From positions 62,001-126,000 of the forward strand of contig NZ_NQMO01000008.1 of NCBI RefSeq assembly GCF_002257645.1: a stretch of 64,000 nucleotides of DNA, read 5' to 3'. Below are positions 6,967 to 16,046 of the stretch, piece after piece. Numbering within the stretch: the first letter of the stretch is position 1; each line of letters starts with the position of its first letter. Source of the stretch: Paenibacillus sp. XY044 (GTDB lineage Bacteria; Bacillota; Bacilli; Paenibacillales; Paenibacillaceae). Under the pieces are notes generated by a model, which saw only the letters and a program-made list of their open reading frames with translations, searched no databases and was not told the DNA's origin. The position numbers and the translations under genes were made by a program.

Positions 6967-8784
6967 ATGACAGACGTACAAGCAAGGCAAAAGAACATTC
7001 GAAATTTCTCCATTATCGCCCATATAGACCATGGCAAGTCGACACTTGCGGACCGAATTCTTGAGTATACGGGCGCTCTCACCTCGCGCGAAATGCAGGA
7101 TCAGGTGCTGGACCAGATGGATCTTGAACGCGAGCGCGGGATTACCATCAAGCTTCAGGCCGTTCACTTGACTTATCGCGCCGATGACGGCGAGGAATAT
7201 TTGCTGAACCTGATCGATACTCCCGGACACGTCGACTTTACGTATGAGGTATCCCGAAGCCTGGCCGCCTGCGAAGGCGCGCTGCTGGTGGTCGACGCCG
7301 CCCAGGGCATCGAAGCGCAGACGCTGGCCAACGTCTATTTGGCATTGGACAACAACCTGGAGATTCTTCCGGTCATTAACAAAATCGACCTGCCGAGCGC
7401 CGATCCGGACCGCGTGAAGCAGGAAATTGAAGACGTTATCGGTCTGGACGCGAGCGACGCCGTTCTGGCCTCGGCGAAGGCGGGCATCGGCATCAAGGAA
7501 ATCTTGGAGCAGATCGTCCAGCAGGTACCTCCGCCAAGCGGAGATCCGGACCAGCCGCTGAAGGCGCTCATTTTCGACTCGCACTACGATCCGTACAAAG
7601 GCGTTATCGTGTATGTACGCGTCATTGACGGAAGCATCAAAGCGGGCTCGAAAATTAAAATGATGGCTACGGACAAAACGTTCGAAGTAATCGAAGTCGG
7701 TGCGTTCAAGCCGCGGATGACGATCGTGGACGAGCTTAAGGTCGGCGATGTCGGCTTCATCGTGGCGGGTATCAAGCACGTTGGCGACACGCGGGTCGGC
7801 GATACGGTCACCGATGCCAAAAAGCCGACACCCGAAGCGCTGCCCGGCTACCGCAAAATCAACCCGATGGTATACTGCGGTTTGTACCCAATCGAGACGT
7901 CCGACTACAACGACCTTCGTGAGGCGCTGGAGAAGCTGCAGTTGAACGATGCTTCGCTGAGCTTCGAGCCGGAAACGTCGAGTGCGCTCGGCTTCGGCTT
8001 CCGGTGCGGCTTCCTCGGGCTGCTGCATATGGAGATCATCCAGGAGCGGATCGAACGCGAATTCAACATCCCGCTCATTACGACGGCGCCGAGCGTTATT
8101 TACCGCATTACGCTGACGAACGGCGACACGTTTGAAATCGACAACCCGTCCAACTACCCGGAAATCGGGAAAATCGAATACGTCGAAGAGCCTTTCGTCA
8201 AGGCAGCCATCATCGTGCCGAACGATTTTGTAGGCACCATTATGGAGCTGTGCCAGAGCAAGCGCGGCGAATTCGTGAATATGGAGTATCTGGATACAAC
8301 CCGGGTCACGATTACGTATGAAATTCCGCTGTCCGAAATCGTGTACGACTTCTTCGATCAGCTGAAGTCCGGCACGAAGGGCTATGCATCCTTTGATTAT
8401 GAGCTGTCCGGCTACCGCCGTTCCAACCTGGTGAAGATGGACATCCTGCTGAACGGGGAACAGGTCGACGCCCTCTCCTTCATCGTGCACCGCGACCGCG
8501 CATATCACCGTGGACGCGGCATTTGCGAGAAGCTGCGCGAGTTGATCCCGCGGCAGATGTTCGAGGTGCCGATCCAGGCATCGGTCGGAACGAAAGTCGT
8601 CGCCCGCGAGACGGTCAAGGCGATGCGCAAGAACGTGCTTGCCAAGTGTTACGGCGGCGATATTTCGCGGAAGCGGAAGCTTCTCGAGAAGCAGAAGGAA
8701 GGCAAGAAGCGCATGAAGCAGGTCGGCAGCGTCGAAGTGCCGCAGGAAGCCTTTATGGCGGTCCTGAAAATCGACGACAACTAG
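6967..8784 (+). CDS. lepA: Elongation factor 4 (LepA), ribosome-associated GTPase
   Basis: LepA is a translational GTPase related to EF-G that acts on ribosomes under stress and in 30S biogenesis. The 605-residue protein has G1 AHIDHGKST (about 17-25), the switch ERGITIKLQAV, G3 DTPGHVDF, G4 NKIDLPSADP, and the LepA-specific C-terminal domain ending in KRKLLEKQKEGKKRMKQVG. Length and order are normal for the family. Start ATG after GGGGGTAAGGC. It has its own promoter and is followed by a terminator before hemW. Confidence 0.98.
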   Translation: MTDVQARQKNIRNFSIIAHIDHGKSTLADRILEYTGALTSREMQDQVLDQMDLERERGITIKLQAVHLTYRADDGEEYLLNLIDTPGHVDFTYEVSRSLAACEGALLVVDAAQGIEAQTLANVYLALDNNLEILPVINKIDLPSADPDRVKQEIEDVIGLDASDAVLASAKAGIGIKEILEQIVQQVPPPSGDPDQPLKALIFDSHYDPYKGVIVYVRVIDGSIKAGSKIKMMATDKTFEVIEVGAFKPRMTIVDELKVGDVGFIVAGIKHVGDTRVGDTVTDAKKPTPEALPGYRKINPMVYCGLYPIETSDYNDLREALEKLQLNDASLSFEPETSSALGFGFRCGFLGLLHMEIIQERIEREFNIPLITTAPSVIYRITLTNGDTFEIDNPSNYPEIGKIEYVEEPFVKAAIIVPNDFVGTIMELCQSKRGEFVNMEYLDTTRVTITYEIPLSEIVYDFFDQLKSGTKGYASFDYELSGYRRSNLVKMDILLNGEQVDALSFIVHRDRAYHRGRGICEKLRELIPRQMFEVPIQASVGTKVVARETVKAMRKNVLAKCYGGDISRKRKLLEKQKEGKKRMKQVGSVEVPQEAFMAVLKIDDN

Positions 8785-8829
8785 TCGCCTTAATGAGCGA
8801 AGCTCATAGAGTACATTTGATCATTCCAC

Positions 8830-8856
8830 GGGAGAGCCGCTGCGGCTTTCCCTTTC
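8830..8856 (+). terminator. Terminator between lepA and hemW
   Basis: GGGAGAGCCG pairs with CGGCTTTCCC around a 3-base loop (8830-8852), followed by TTTCT. The weak T run suggests partial termination, so hemW may be read in part from the lepA promoter. Confidence 0.65.
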
Positions 8857-8879
8857 TAAATATAAGGAGGGAATTTGCG

Positions 8880-10082
8880 ATGGCGATGTTGAATCCGCAA
8901 GGGACGCCAAGAGTTAAGTATCAGGGGAATCGTAAACCCCAAGCGGTTTATCTGCACATTCCCTTTTGCACGAACAAATGCTTTTACTGCGATTTCAATT
9001 CCTATGTGCTGAAGAACCAGCCGGTGATGGAATATTTGCAGGGGCTGGAGCGGGAAATGGAACGAACCGTCAAAGAGGTTCCGCCTGGTAAAATTACGAG
9101 CATTTTCGTCGGCGGGGGAACCCCGACCGTGCTGAAGCCGGACGAAATGGAGTATTTCCTGAAGACGGTCAAGACGTACTTTCCGGACTGGTCGGAAGAT
9201 ATTGAATTTTCGATGGAGGCCAACCCCGGAACAACCGACCCCGAGAAGCTGGCTGTGATGAGGGCTGGCGGCGTTAACCGCGTAAGCTTTGGCGTGCAGG
9301 CGTTCCAGAACGAGCTGCTGAGCGGCATCGGGCGCATTCACGATACGGATGACGTATACCAGAGCCTGGAGAATGCGCGCAAGGCCGGTTTTGACAACAT
9401 GTCGATCGACCTGATGTTCGGCCTGCCGAACCAAACGGTGGAAATGCTGGCGGAGAGCGTAAGCAAGGCGCTGGCGCTGAACCTGCCGCATTATTCGATT
9501 TACAGCTTGAAGGTCGAGGAGAACACGCTGTTCCATACGATGTACCAGAAAAACCAGTTGCCACTCCCGAACGAGGACGACGAGCTGAAGATGTATTTGC
9601 TGCTGATGGAGAAAATGAAAGAAGCGGGCTACGGGCAGTACGAAATCAGCAACTTTGCGAAGCCCGGATTCCACAGCCGCCATAACATGGCCTATTGGCT
9701 GAATGAAGATTATTACGGCCTCGGCGCGGGTGCCCACGGCTATGTGGGCGGCATGCGGCATGTCAATATTAAAGGCGTTAATCCGTATACGGAAGCGACC
9801 AAAGAAGGATTGCCGAGAATGGAGAGCTTCGAGGTGCCTCGGGAAGAGGCGATGGAGGACTTCCTGATGGTCGGCCTGCGCGTCCTGAAGGGCGTGTCCC
9901 GGACCCATTTCGAGGAGCAGTTCGGCGTATCGATGGAAGACATGTTTGCCAAACCGCTGCATAAAATGCTGAATGCGGGACTGCTCGAGGAGACGGGCGA
10001 CGGGTACCGCCTCAGCGAACAGGGAATCCTGTTCGGAAACGACGTTTTCGGCGAATTTATCGGGTCGCTGACCGCAAAATAA
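8880..10082 (+). CDS. hemW: Radical SAM protein HemW (coproporphyrinogen III oxidase-like, heme chaperone)
   Basis: HemW-type proteins share the HemN fold and use a [4Fe-4S] cluster and SAM; they are now regarded as heme carriers rather than true coproporphyrinogen oxidases. The 400-residue protein has the cluster motif C30-x3-C34-x2-C37 (HIPFCTNKCFYCDF), the GGGTPTVL strand, the SAM-binding SMEANPGTTD, and the C-terminal HemN domain (MEDFLMVGLRVLKGV). ATG at 8880 follows AAGGAGGG. The reading frame stays open upstream through the 3' end of lepA, but that part has no family match. The location between lepA and hrcA is as in B. subtilis (hemN/yqeR). Confidence 0.93.
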   Translation: MAMLNPQGTPRVKYQGNRKPQAVYLHIPFCTNKCFYCDFNSYVLKNQPVMEYLQGLEREMERTVKEVPPGKITSIFVGGGTPTVLKPDEMEYFLKTVKTYFPDWSEDIEFSMEANPGTTDPEKLAVMRAGGVNRVSFGVQAFQNELLSGIGRIHDTDDVYQSLENARKAGFDNMSIDLMFGLPNQTVEMLAESVSKALALNLPHYSIYSLKVEENTLFHTMYQKNQLPLPNEDDELKMYLLLMEKMKEAGYGQYEISNFAKPGFHSRHNMAYWLNEDYYGLGAGAHGYVGGMRHVNIKGVNPYTEATKEGLPRMESFEVPREEAMEDFLMVGLRVLKGVSRTHFEEQFGVSMEDMFAKPLHKMLNAGLLEETGDGYRLSEQGILFGNDVFGEFIGSLTAK

Positions 10083-10155
10083 CCGCTTGAACTTCTATGC
10101 GTGTTGTTGTATATTTATTCATATCGTTTGACAGCACGTGTGAGGAGGAATGGCG

Positions 10156-10623
10156 ATGCCGGCGGTAGTGATTTGCCGTAAAGCGGTGCCAGAAGACGTA
10201 GAACCGCTTTTCGAAATGATCGATGGTTATGCACAGAAGGGGATCATGCTGCCGCGCTCGCGCAAAGTGCTTGAGAAGCAGCTGGACCAGTTCGTCGTGG
10301 CCGAGGCGGACGGGAAAGTGATCGGCTGCGGCTCGCTCTGCCAGTTGGGCGCAGACCTGGTGGAGATCCGCTCCCTGGGAATTGCGGAAGGGCATAAGGG
10401 CATGGGAATCGGCTCCAAGCTGGTGAGCAAGCTCACGGAAGAGGCGAAAAAACAAGGCATTCCCAAAATTATGGCCCTGACGTACGAAGTATCGTTTTTT
10501 CTGAAAAACGGGTTTTCCGTCGTGGAAAAAGAGATTTTTCCCGAGAAAGTCTGGACCGATTGCGTGAACTGCGCCAAGCAGCATGCATGCGATGAAATAG
10601 CTGTTCTTAAGATGCTGAACTGA
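10156..10623 (+). CDS. GNAT acetyltransferase, short N-acetylglutamate-synthase-like
   Basis: A 155-residue single-domain GNAT protein. The acetyl-CoA pocket is seen in IAEGHKGMGIGSKLV (about 79-93), followed by MALTYEVSFFLKNGF and the C-terminal FPEKVWTDCVNCAKQHACDE. The pattern of EVSFF...GF plus EKVW-DC-C recalls the short ArgA-like acetyltransferases of COG1246, some of which make N-acetylglutamate; that function is inference. AGGAGG lies 7 bases before the ATG at 10156, so the ATG at 10150 is not used. The hrcA promoter -35 box overlaps its stop codon. Confidence 0.75.
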   Translation: MPAVVICRKAVPEDVEPLFEMIDGYAQKGIMLPRSRKVLEKQLDQFVVAEADGKVIGCGSLCQLGADLVEIRSLGIAEGHKGMGIGSKLVSKLTEEAKKQGIPKIMALTYEVSFFLKNGFSVVEKEIFPEKVWTDCVNCAKQHACDEIAVLKMLN

Positions 10624-10624
10624 C

Positions 10625-10654
10625 TTGACAATGCTCAGGTCAGTTTGGTATTTT
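10625..10654 (+). promoter_or_regulatory. hrcA operon promoter (sigma-A type)
   Basis: A perfect TTGACA (10625-10630) overlaps the acetyltransferase stop codon; TATTTT (10649-10654) follows after 18 bases. The CIRCE operator begins 12 bases downstream, where the transcript would start. Confidence 0.65.
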
Positions 10655-10665
10655 TGTATTAACGC

Positions 10666-10692
10666 TTAGCACTCATCTCTTTAGAGTGCTAA
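10666..10692. promoter_or_regulatory. CIRCE operator (HrcA binding site)
   Basis: TTAGCACTC-N9-GAGTGCTAA is a perfect copy of the CIRCE consensus. It lies 36 bases before the hrcA start and just after the promoter, so HrcA represses its own operon, which here includes the group III chaperonin, grpE, dnaK and dnaJ. Confidence 0.97.
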
Positions 10693-10728
10693 CGACTAGA
10701 TAGGAAGGTCACCAAAGGGGGGAATGGT

Positions 10729-11763
10729 ATGCTTACTGAACGTCAAAGAATGATACTGAATGCCATTGTGGACGATTATATTCGCTCCGCTGAACCCGTA
10801 GGCTCCCGCAGCATTTCGAAACGCGGCGATGTCGGCTACAGTCCGGCGACCATCCGTAACGAAATGGCTGACCTGGAGGAGCTCGGCTTTTTGGAACAAC
10901 CCCATACTTCGGCCGGCCGCATTCCATCTCATAAAGGTTACCGGTATTATGTCGATCATCTGGATCCGGCCTATTCGGCGCCTCCGGGGGAAATCCGGTT
11001 GCTCCGCAAGTTTTTTGCCGAGAAGCTCAGCGCGATGGAGCAGGTGATCCAGCATTCAGCCATGATTCTATCCCATATGACGAATTACACTTCCATCCTG
11101 CTAGGACCGGAAGTTTTTCATACTTCACTGCGGCATTTTCAGCTGCTTCCACTAAATGAAGACACCGCCGTTGCAATTATCGTGACGAGCACGGGACAGG
11201 TGGAGAACAAGACGGTTCAACTTCCGCCGGACGTGCCGGTCTCCGAGCTTGAGAAAGTCGTCAATTTGCTGAACAGCAAGCTGATGAATGTACCTATCTA
11301 TAAGCTGAAGACAAGGTTGTACACGGAACTTGGCCAGGAGATGGAACGCCATATTTCCAACTATGAAGAAATCATGAAGGTGCTGGACAACATATTCCTG
11401 GACGGCGAGGCCGACCATCAGCGCCTGTATTTGAGCGGAACGACCAACATGCTGACCCAGCCTGAGTTCAAGGACGTCGATAAAGTCAAGACGATCCTGG
11501 ATCTGCTCGAAGAGACGCCGACGCTTACGAAGATGATGGCGCCCCAGGATGGAGGCGGCATTCAGGTGCGGATCGGCACGGAGAACGATCATGAAGCGTT
11601 CGCCAACTGCAGCTTGATTACGGCGACTTACTCGCTCGAAGGGGAAGCGCTCGGCACCATCGGCATTTTGGGGCCGACTCGTATGGAATATGCAAGGGTG
11701 ATGAGCATTTTGAACATATTGTCCAAGGATCTGACTGCCATGCTGTCACATTGGTATAAATAA
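10729..11763 (+). CDS. hrcA: Heat-inducible transcription repressor HrcA
   Basis: HrcA binds CIRCE and is kept active by chaperonin GroEL, so unfolded protein relieves repression. The 344-residue protein has the N-terminal winged helix (MLTERQRMILNAIVDDYIRS, then PVGSRSISKR and SPATIRNEMADLEELGFL), a GAF-like middle with TSAGRIPSHKGYRYYVD, and the C-terminal ILGPTRMEYARVMSIL signature. The start ATG follows AAAGGGGGG. It is first in the operon, as in other Bacillales. Confidence 0.97.
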   Translation: MLTERQRMILNAIVDDYIRSAEPVGSRSISKRGDVGYSPATIRNEMADLEELGFLEQPHTSAGRIPSHKGYRYYVDHLDPAYSAPPGEIRLLRKFFAEKLSAMEQVIQHSAMILSHMTNYTSILLGPEVFHTSLRHFQLLPLNEDTAVAIIVTSTGQVENKTVQLPPDVPVSELEKVVNLLNSKLMNVPIYKLKTRLYTELGQEMERHISNYEEIMKVLDNIFLDGEADHQRLYLSGTTNMLTQPEFKDVDKVKTILDLLEETPTLTKMMAPQDGGGIQVRIGTENDHEAFANCSLITATYSLEGEALGTIGILGPTRMEYARVMSILNILSKDLTAMLSHWYK

Positions 11764-11777
11764 GGGGGAGAGGACGG

Positions 11778-13331
11778 ATGAGTCAAGGCCAGCAGCCGGT
11801 TCGCGAGGGTGAAGAACGCTACGCGGCCCTGCTTAACAACAGCAATGCGGTCCGTGCCATCACCTCTGCGGTGGAAGGGACACTCGGCCCCAAGGGGCTG
11901 GACGTCATGCTGGTTGGTTCCCGCGGGGAAGTGATCATTACCAATGACGGCGTGACGATCCTCGATAAAATGGACGTAACGCATCCTGCCGCCAGGCTGC
12001 TGATCCAGGTGGCCCGCTCCCAGCAGAAGCAGGTCGGCGACGGAACGACGACGGCAACGGTGCTCGCGGGAGCGCTGGTGCAGGAGGGCGTCGCGCAAAT
12101 CGTCAGGGGCGTTCCCGCTTCCAAAGTGGTCGCCGGCATGCAGCTGGGCATTCGCCTCGCGGTGGATGCCCTGCGGCGCCGGACCCGGATCATTGAAGGG
12201 CTGGACGATCCGCTGCTTGCCAAGGCGGCCTATGTCGCCGGACGCGAGCGCGAAGATATCGTCCGCCTTGTCATGGAAGCCGCCTCGAAGGTGGGGACCC
12301 GGAAGCTGAGGGAACCCGGCTATTTGCTAGCCGATGCGGTTACCGCCCACGAGAAAGGCGATAATGAAGTGTATGAAGGCATCCTGCTGAAGCAGAAGCC
12401 GCTTCATTCGCATGATAAACCTGTCCTGAAGGGCACACGGATCCTGATCCTGCACGATGCGCTGGAACCGGAGACGCTGGATGAAGAGGTTCTGACCACG
12501 GAAGCCGGCTTTGCCCGGTATATGGAGCTTCGCGACCGCTTTAGCAGCGAGCTTCATGTGTTGGCCGAGCTTGGGGTGGGACTTGTTCTGCTGGAACGGG
12601 GGATCCATCCCGATGCCGAGCAGTTCTGCATGGACCACGGCATCATGGTCGTACCCCGGGTGAGCCGCAGTGATCTGGTGCGCGTCAGTGAGATGACAGG
12701 GGCGGTGCCCGTGCGGCGCACCGCCTTACAAAAGGAGCGCGATTCGCTTGCCAAGCTTCTGGGGAATTCCCCTTACGTGGCATATGACGAAAGGCTGGAG
12801 CGCGTCAGAGTCAGCAGCGGGGGGCAGGAGCGCGAGCCGTTTGTCACGCTGATCGTCGGGGCGAGCACCGCGGAAGTCGTCGGGGAATCCGCCCGAATTG
12901 CCGCCGATGCGGCCTCAGCTGTACAAGCCGCCGTCTCCGGCGGGGTGCTTCCTGGAGGAGGAACGGCCGAGCTGGCCGTCTCCTACGAGCTGGAACATCA
13001 GCGGGAAGCGGTGAAGGGCATGGAGGCCTTCGGCATTGCGGCCGTGGCAGCTGCGCTGCGCAAGCCCATGGCGCAAATATTGTTGAACGCCGGTTACAAC
13101 CCGCTGGAGAAGATGGAAGAGGCGCGTGCGGCCCAGCTTGCGGAAGATTCCGATTCCATGGGCATCGACTGCGATACCGGGCTCGTCATTCGCTATGAGG
13201 AGCGGGGGATCGTCGATCCGGCCCTGGTTAAAATTTACGGGCTGCAGGCCGCGGGCGAAGTGGCGGCCGCCGTGCTGCGCATTCATAATGTCATCAAAAT
13301 GAGAGGCTATGGCGGTCAAGACGAAGATTGA
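11778..13331 (+). CDS. Archaeal-type (group III) chaperonin in the dnaK operon
   Basis: A 517-residue thermosome/CCT-like chaperonin, not GroEL. Equatorial ATPase motifs are TLGPKGLDVMLV (35-46), ITNDGVTIL (54-62), VGDGTTTATVLAG (86-98) and, near 400, GGVLPGGGTAELAVS; the end reads VLRIHNVIKMRG as in thermosomes. The apical region keeps the segment that forms the built-in helical lid of group II-like chaperonins (about 220-265), and there is no GroEL-like C-terminal GGM tail. Such bacterial 'group III' chaperonins were described in Carboxydothermus and other Firmicutes, also beside hrcA/dnaK. The gene starts 14 bases after hrcA with GGGGGAGAGG before its ATG, so it is under HrcA/CIRCE control. 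Probably ATP-dependent protein folding in a 16-mer double ring, without GroES; client proteins unknown. Confidence 0.93.
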   Translation: MSQGQQPVREGEERYAALLNNSNAVRAITSAVEGTLGPKGLDVMLVGSRGEVIITNDGVTILDKMDVTHPAARLLIQVARSQQKQVGDGTTTATVLAGALVQEGVAQIVRGVPASKVVAGMQLGIRLAVDALRRRTRIIEGLDDPLLAKAAYVAGREREDIVRLVMEAASKVGTRKLREPGYLLADAVTAHEKGDNEVYEGILLKQKPLHSHDKPVLKGTRILILHDALEPETLDEEVLTTEAGFARYMELRDRFSSELHVLAELGVGLVLLERGIHPDAEQFCMDHGIMVVPRVSRSDLVRVSEMTGAVPVRRTALQKERDSLAKLLGNSPYVAYDERLERVRVSSGGQEREPFVTLIVGASTAEVVGESARIAADAASAVQAAVSGGVLPGGGTAELAVSYELEHQREAVKGMEAFGIAAVAAALRKPMAQILLNAGYNPLEKMEEARAAQLAEDSDSMGIDCDTGLVIRYEERGIVDPALVKIYGLQAAGEVAAAVLRIHNVIKMRGYGGQDED

Positions 13332-13396
13332 GTTTTTCGGGACCGCATGGGCCGATGAACAAAGCATGATTAGTCTATCAAGGAGGTGAAGACATC

Positions 13397-14014
13397 TTGA
13401 ATGAAAATCAAGAATTTCAAGAAAACGAAAACGAATTGAACCAACAAACGAATGAAGAAGTAAATGAACATACAGCCGAGGCTGGCCAAGCTGGCGAGAC
13501 GGCTTCGGAAGATGCTTCCGAGGGGGCGGCTGCGGAGAAGGAAGGGTTTGACCCGGCTGCTCTGAAGAGCGAAGTGGAACGTCTGAAGGGACTGGCTGAC
13601 GATTATCAGCAGCGTGCCATCCGGACGCAAGCCGACTTCGATAATTTCCGCAAACGGACCCAGAAGGAGAAAGAGGACCTGGCTAAGTATGCTTCCTCGA
13701 AGCTGGTGGCCGAGCTGCTGCCTGTCGTGGACAATTTCGAACGGGCTCTCGCCGCTGCCGGCGAAGGCAGTGAAATGGAGTCTTTTACGAAAGGCGTAAG
13801 CATGATTTTCCGCCAATTGGAAGGCGTGCTGCAATCGGAAGGGCTGCTGGCCATGGTCACCGTCGGCGAGCCGTTTAATCCGGAGTATCATCAAGCCATC
13901 ATGCAGGTGGAGAGCGATGAATACGAGGAAGGCATCGTCGTTGAGGAAGTGCAAAAAGGCTATATGCTGAAAGATAAAGTGCTTCGTCCAGCCATGGTTA
14001 AAGTCAGCATGTAA
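13397..14014 (+). CDS. grpE: Nucleotide exchange factor GrpE
   Basis: GrpE releases ADP from DnaK. The 205-residue protein has a long acidic, disordered N-terminus (about 1-55, Glu/Asn/Ala rich), a coiled coil (about 56-100) and the C-terminal beta domain with the signature FNPEYHQAIMQVESDEYEEG and VVEEVQKGYMLKDKVLRPAM. The start is a TTG at 13397 with AGGAGGTGA 7 bases upstream; the nearby ATG at 13401 is out of frame. The inefficient codon may lower its level relative to DnaK. Confidence 0.97.
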   Translation: MNENQEFQENENELNQQTNEEVNEHTAEAGQAGETASEDASEGAAAEKEGFDPAALKSEVERLKGLADDYQQRAIRTQADFDNFRKRTQKEKEDLAKYASSKLVAELLPVVDNFERALAAAGEGSEMESFTKGVSMIFRQLEGVLQSEGLLAMVTVGEPFNPEYHQAIMQVESDEYEEGIVVEEVQKGYMLKDKVLRPAMVKVSM

Positions 14015-14080
14015 TTCCCTGCTGTTTAACATATAAGTATCGATCCTACATTTCTTTTATCCCAAAGGAGGAAACCATAC

Positions 14081-15934
14081 ATGAGTAAAGTTATCGGTAT
14101 TGACCTTGGTACGACAAACTCCTGCGTAGCCGTTATGGAAGGCGGCGAGGCAGTAGTTATCCCGAATCCGGAAGGCGCTCGCACAACCCCTTCGGTTGTC
14201 GGCTTCAAGAAAGACGGAGAGCGCACTGTCGGCGAAACGGCAAAGCGCCAGGCGATCACGAACCCGGACCGTACGATCATTTCGATCAAACGCCACATGG
14301 GTACGAACCATAAGGAAACGATTGACGGCAAAGAATTTACGCCGCAGGAAATTTCCGCGATGATTTTGCAGAAGCTGAAATCCGACGCAGAGGCTTATTT
14401 GGGCCAAACGGTAACCCAAGCGGTTATTACGGTACCGGCATACTTTAATGACAGCCAGCGCCAAGCGACCAAAGACGCCGGTAAAATCGCCGGTCTGGAA
14501 GTGCTGCGGATCGTCAACGAGCCGACGGCTGCGGCGCTCGCTTACGGTCTGGAAAAAGCGGAAGATCAAACGATCCTCGTATATGACCTTGGGGGCGGTA
14601 CGTTCGACGTTTCGATTCTCGAGCTGGGCGACGGCTTCTTCGAAGTTAAAGCGACGAGCGGGGACAATCACCTCGGCGGCGACGACTTCGACCAAGTGGT
14701 TATCGATTACCTCGTAAGCGAGTTTAAGAAGGACCAAGGCATCGACCTGAGCAAGGACAAAGCAGCGGTTCAACGTCTGAAAGACGCTGCGGAAAAAGCG
14801 AAAAAGGAACTGTCCGGGGTTCTGACCACGACGATCTCCCTTCCGTTCATTACGGTTGTGGACGGCGTGCCTCAGCACTTGGAGGTTAACCTGACCCGCG
14901 CCAAATTCGAAGAGCTGTCTGCCGACCTGGTAGAACGTACTCTTGGACCAACCCGTCAAGCGCTGAGCGATTCGGGCATGAGCTCCAGCGACATCGACAA
15001 GATCGTCCTGGTCGGCGGTTCCACGCGGATTCCGGCCGTTCAGGAAGCGATCAAGCGTCTGACTGGCAAAGAACCGCACAAAGGCGTTAACCCGGACGAA
15101 GTGGTTGCCCTCGGTGCTGCAGTGCAAGCCGGCGTGCTGACAGGCGACGTCAAAGACGTCGTGCTTCTCGACGTAACTCCGCTCTCCCTCGGTATCGAAA
15201 CCGCAGGCGGCGTATTTACGAAAATGATTGAGCGCAACACGACGATCCCAACCAGCAAATCGCAAGTTTTCTCGACGTATGCGGATAATCAGCCAAGCGT
15301 TGAAATCCACGTGCTGCAGGGCGAACGCCAAATGGCGGCGGGCAACAAAACGCTCGGACGCTTTATTCTGGGCGACATTCCACCGGCACCTCGCGGCGTA
15401 CCGCAAATCGAAGTTACTTTTGACATCGATGCCAACGGTATCGTGAACGTATCGGCTACCGATAAAGGAACAAACAAAACGCAGAAGATCACGATCACTT
15501 CCTCGAGCGGTCTCAGCGACGATGAAGTGGACCGCATGATGAAGGACGCCGAGGCGCATGCCGAGGAAGACCGTCAGCGTAAAGAACTGATCGAAGCGAA
15601 GAACAACGCCGACCAACTTGTGTATTCCACGGAAAAAACGATCAAGGACCTTGGCGACAAGGTGGATGCTTCCGAAGTCGAAAAGGCCAATGCGGCGAAG
15701 GACAAAGTCAAAGCGGCGATCGACTCCGACGATCTGGAGCAGATCAAATCCGCGACCGAAGAGCTGACCGAAATCGTGCAGCAGCTGTCTGTGAAGCTGT
15801 ATGAGCAGGCCGCTCAAGCGCAGCAAGCTCAAGGCGGAGAAGGCAATGCCGACGGCGCGGCAGGTTCCGCGAAGAAGGACAATGTCGTCGACGCGGACTA
15901 CGAGGTTGTTGACGAGGATAAAAATCAAGGTTAA
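14081..15934 (+). CDS. dnaK: Molecular chaperone DnaK (Hsp70)
   Basis: A 617-residue Hsp70. The ATPase domain (1-about 355) begins MSKVIGIDLGTTNSCVAVM and shows YFNDSQRQATKDAG, VYDLGGGTFDVSILELG and VGGSTRIPAVQ; the substrate domain begins around 365 (DVTPLSLGIETAGGVF) and the C-terminus ends in the DnaK signature VVDADYEVVDED. Firmicute-type: it lacks the about 24-residue loop found in the ATPase domain of Gram-negative homologues. ATG after AAAGGAGG. It works with GrpE and DnaJ encoded on either side. Confidence 0.99.
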   Translation: MSKVIGIDLGTTNSCVAVMEGGEAVVIPNPEGARTTPSVVGFKKDGERTVGETAKRQAITNPDRTIISIKRHMGTNHKETIDGKEFTPQEISAMILQKLKSDAEAYLGQTVTQAVITVPAYFNDSQRQATKDAGKIAGLEVLRIVNEPTAAALAYGLEKAEDQTILVYDLGGGTFDVSILELGDGFFEVKATSGDNHLGGDDFDQVVIDYLVSEFKKDQGIDLSKDKAAVQRLKDAAEKAKKELSGVLTTTISLPFITVVDGVPQHLEVNLTRAKFEELSADLVERTLGPTRQALSDSGMSSSDIDKIVLVGGSTRIPAVQEAIKRLTGKEPHKGVNPDEVVALGAAVQAGVLTGDVKDVVLLDVTPLSLGIETAGGVFTKMIERNTTIPTSKSQVFSTYADNQPSVEIHVLQGERQMAAGNKTLGRFILGDIPPAPRGVPQIEVTFDIDANGIVNVSATDKGTNKTQKITITSSSGLSDDEVDRMMKDAEAHAEEDRQRKELIEAKNNADQLVYSTEKTIKDLGDKVDASEVEKANAAKDKVKAAIDSDDLEQIKSATEELTEIVQQLSVKLYEQAAQAQQAQGGEGNADGAAGSAKKDNVVDADYEVVDEDKNQG

Positions 15935-15960
15935 CCTATAGAAAGTTATGTTCAGGAATA

Positions 15961-16004
15961 GGGAAGTCAAAGCCGGGGCATCCCGCTGCTTTGGCTTTCC
16001 TTTT
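15961..16004 (+). terminator. Attenuating terminator between dnaK and dnaJ
   Basis: GGAAGTCAAAGC pairs with GCTTTGGCTTTCC (15962-16000) around a GC-rich loop, followed by TTTTG. Located 27 bases after dnaK, it would lower read-through into dnaJ. Confidence 0.65.
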
Positions 16005-16046
16005 GTCCATGAACCGGAGCATGACTGAAATATTGGGGGTGGAAGA

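Noticed and set aside
6943..8508. 521-codon open frame antisense to lepA
   Set aside because: A shadow of lepA in high-GC sequence; rich in His/Arg/Gln with no domain, and no start signal.
8523..8879. Open upstream extension of hemW through the 3' end of lepA
   Set aside because: In a different frame from lepA, Arg/Ala/Glu-rich without homology; hemW has a clear start and AAGGAGG at 8880.
10666..10692. Search for a second CIRCE box elsewhere in the operon
   Set aside because: Only the copy before hrcA was found; no TTAGCACTC-like arm occurs before grpE, dnaK or dnaJ.
14057..15970. 637-codon open frame antisense to dnaK
   Set aside because: Long antisense frames opposite dnaK are a known by-product of its codon pattern. 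There is no ribosome-binding site or family motif, and the sense strand is unmistakable DnaK.
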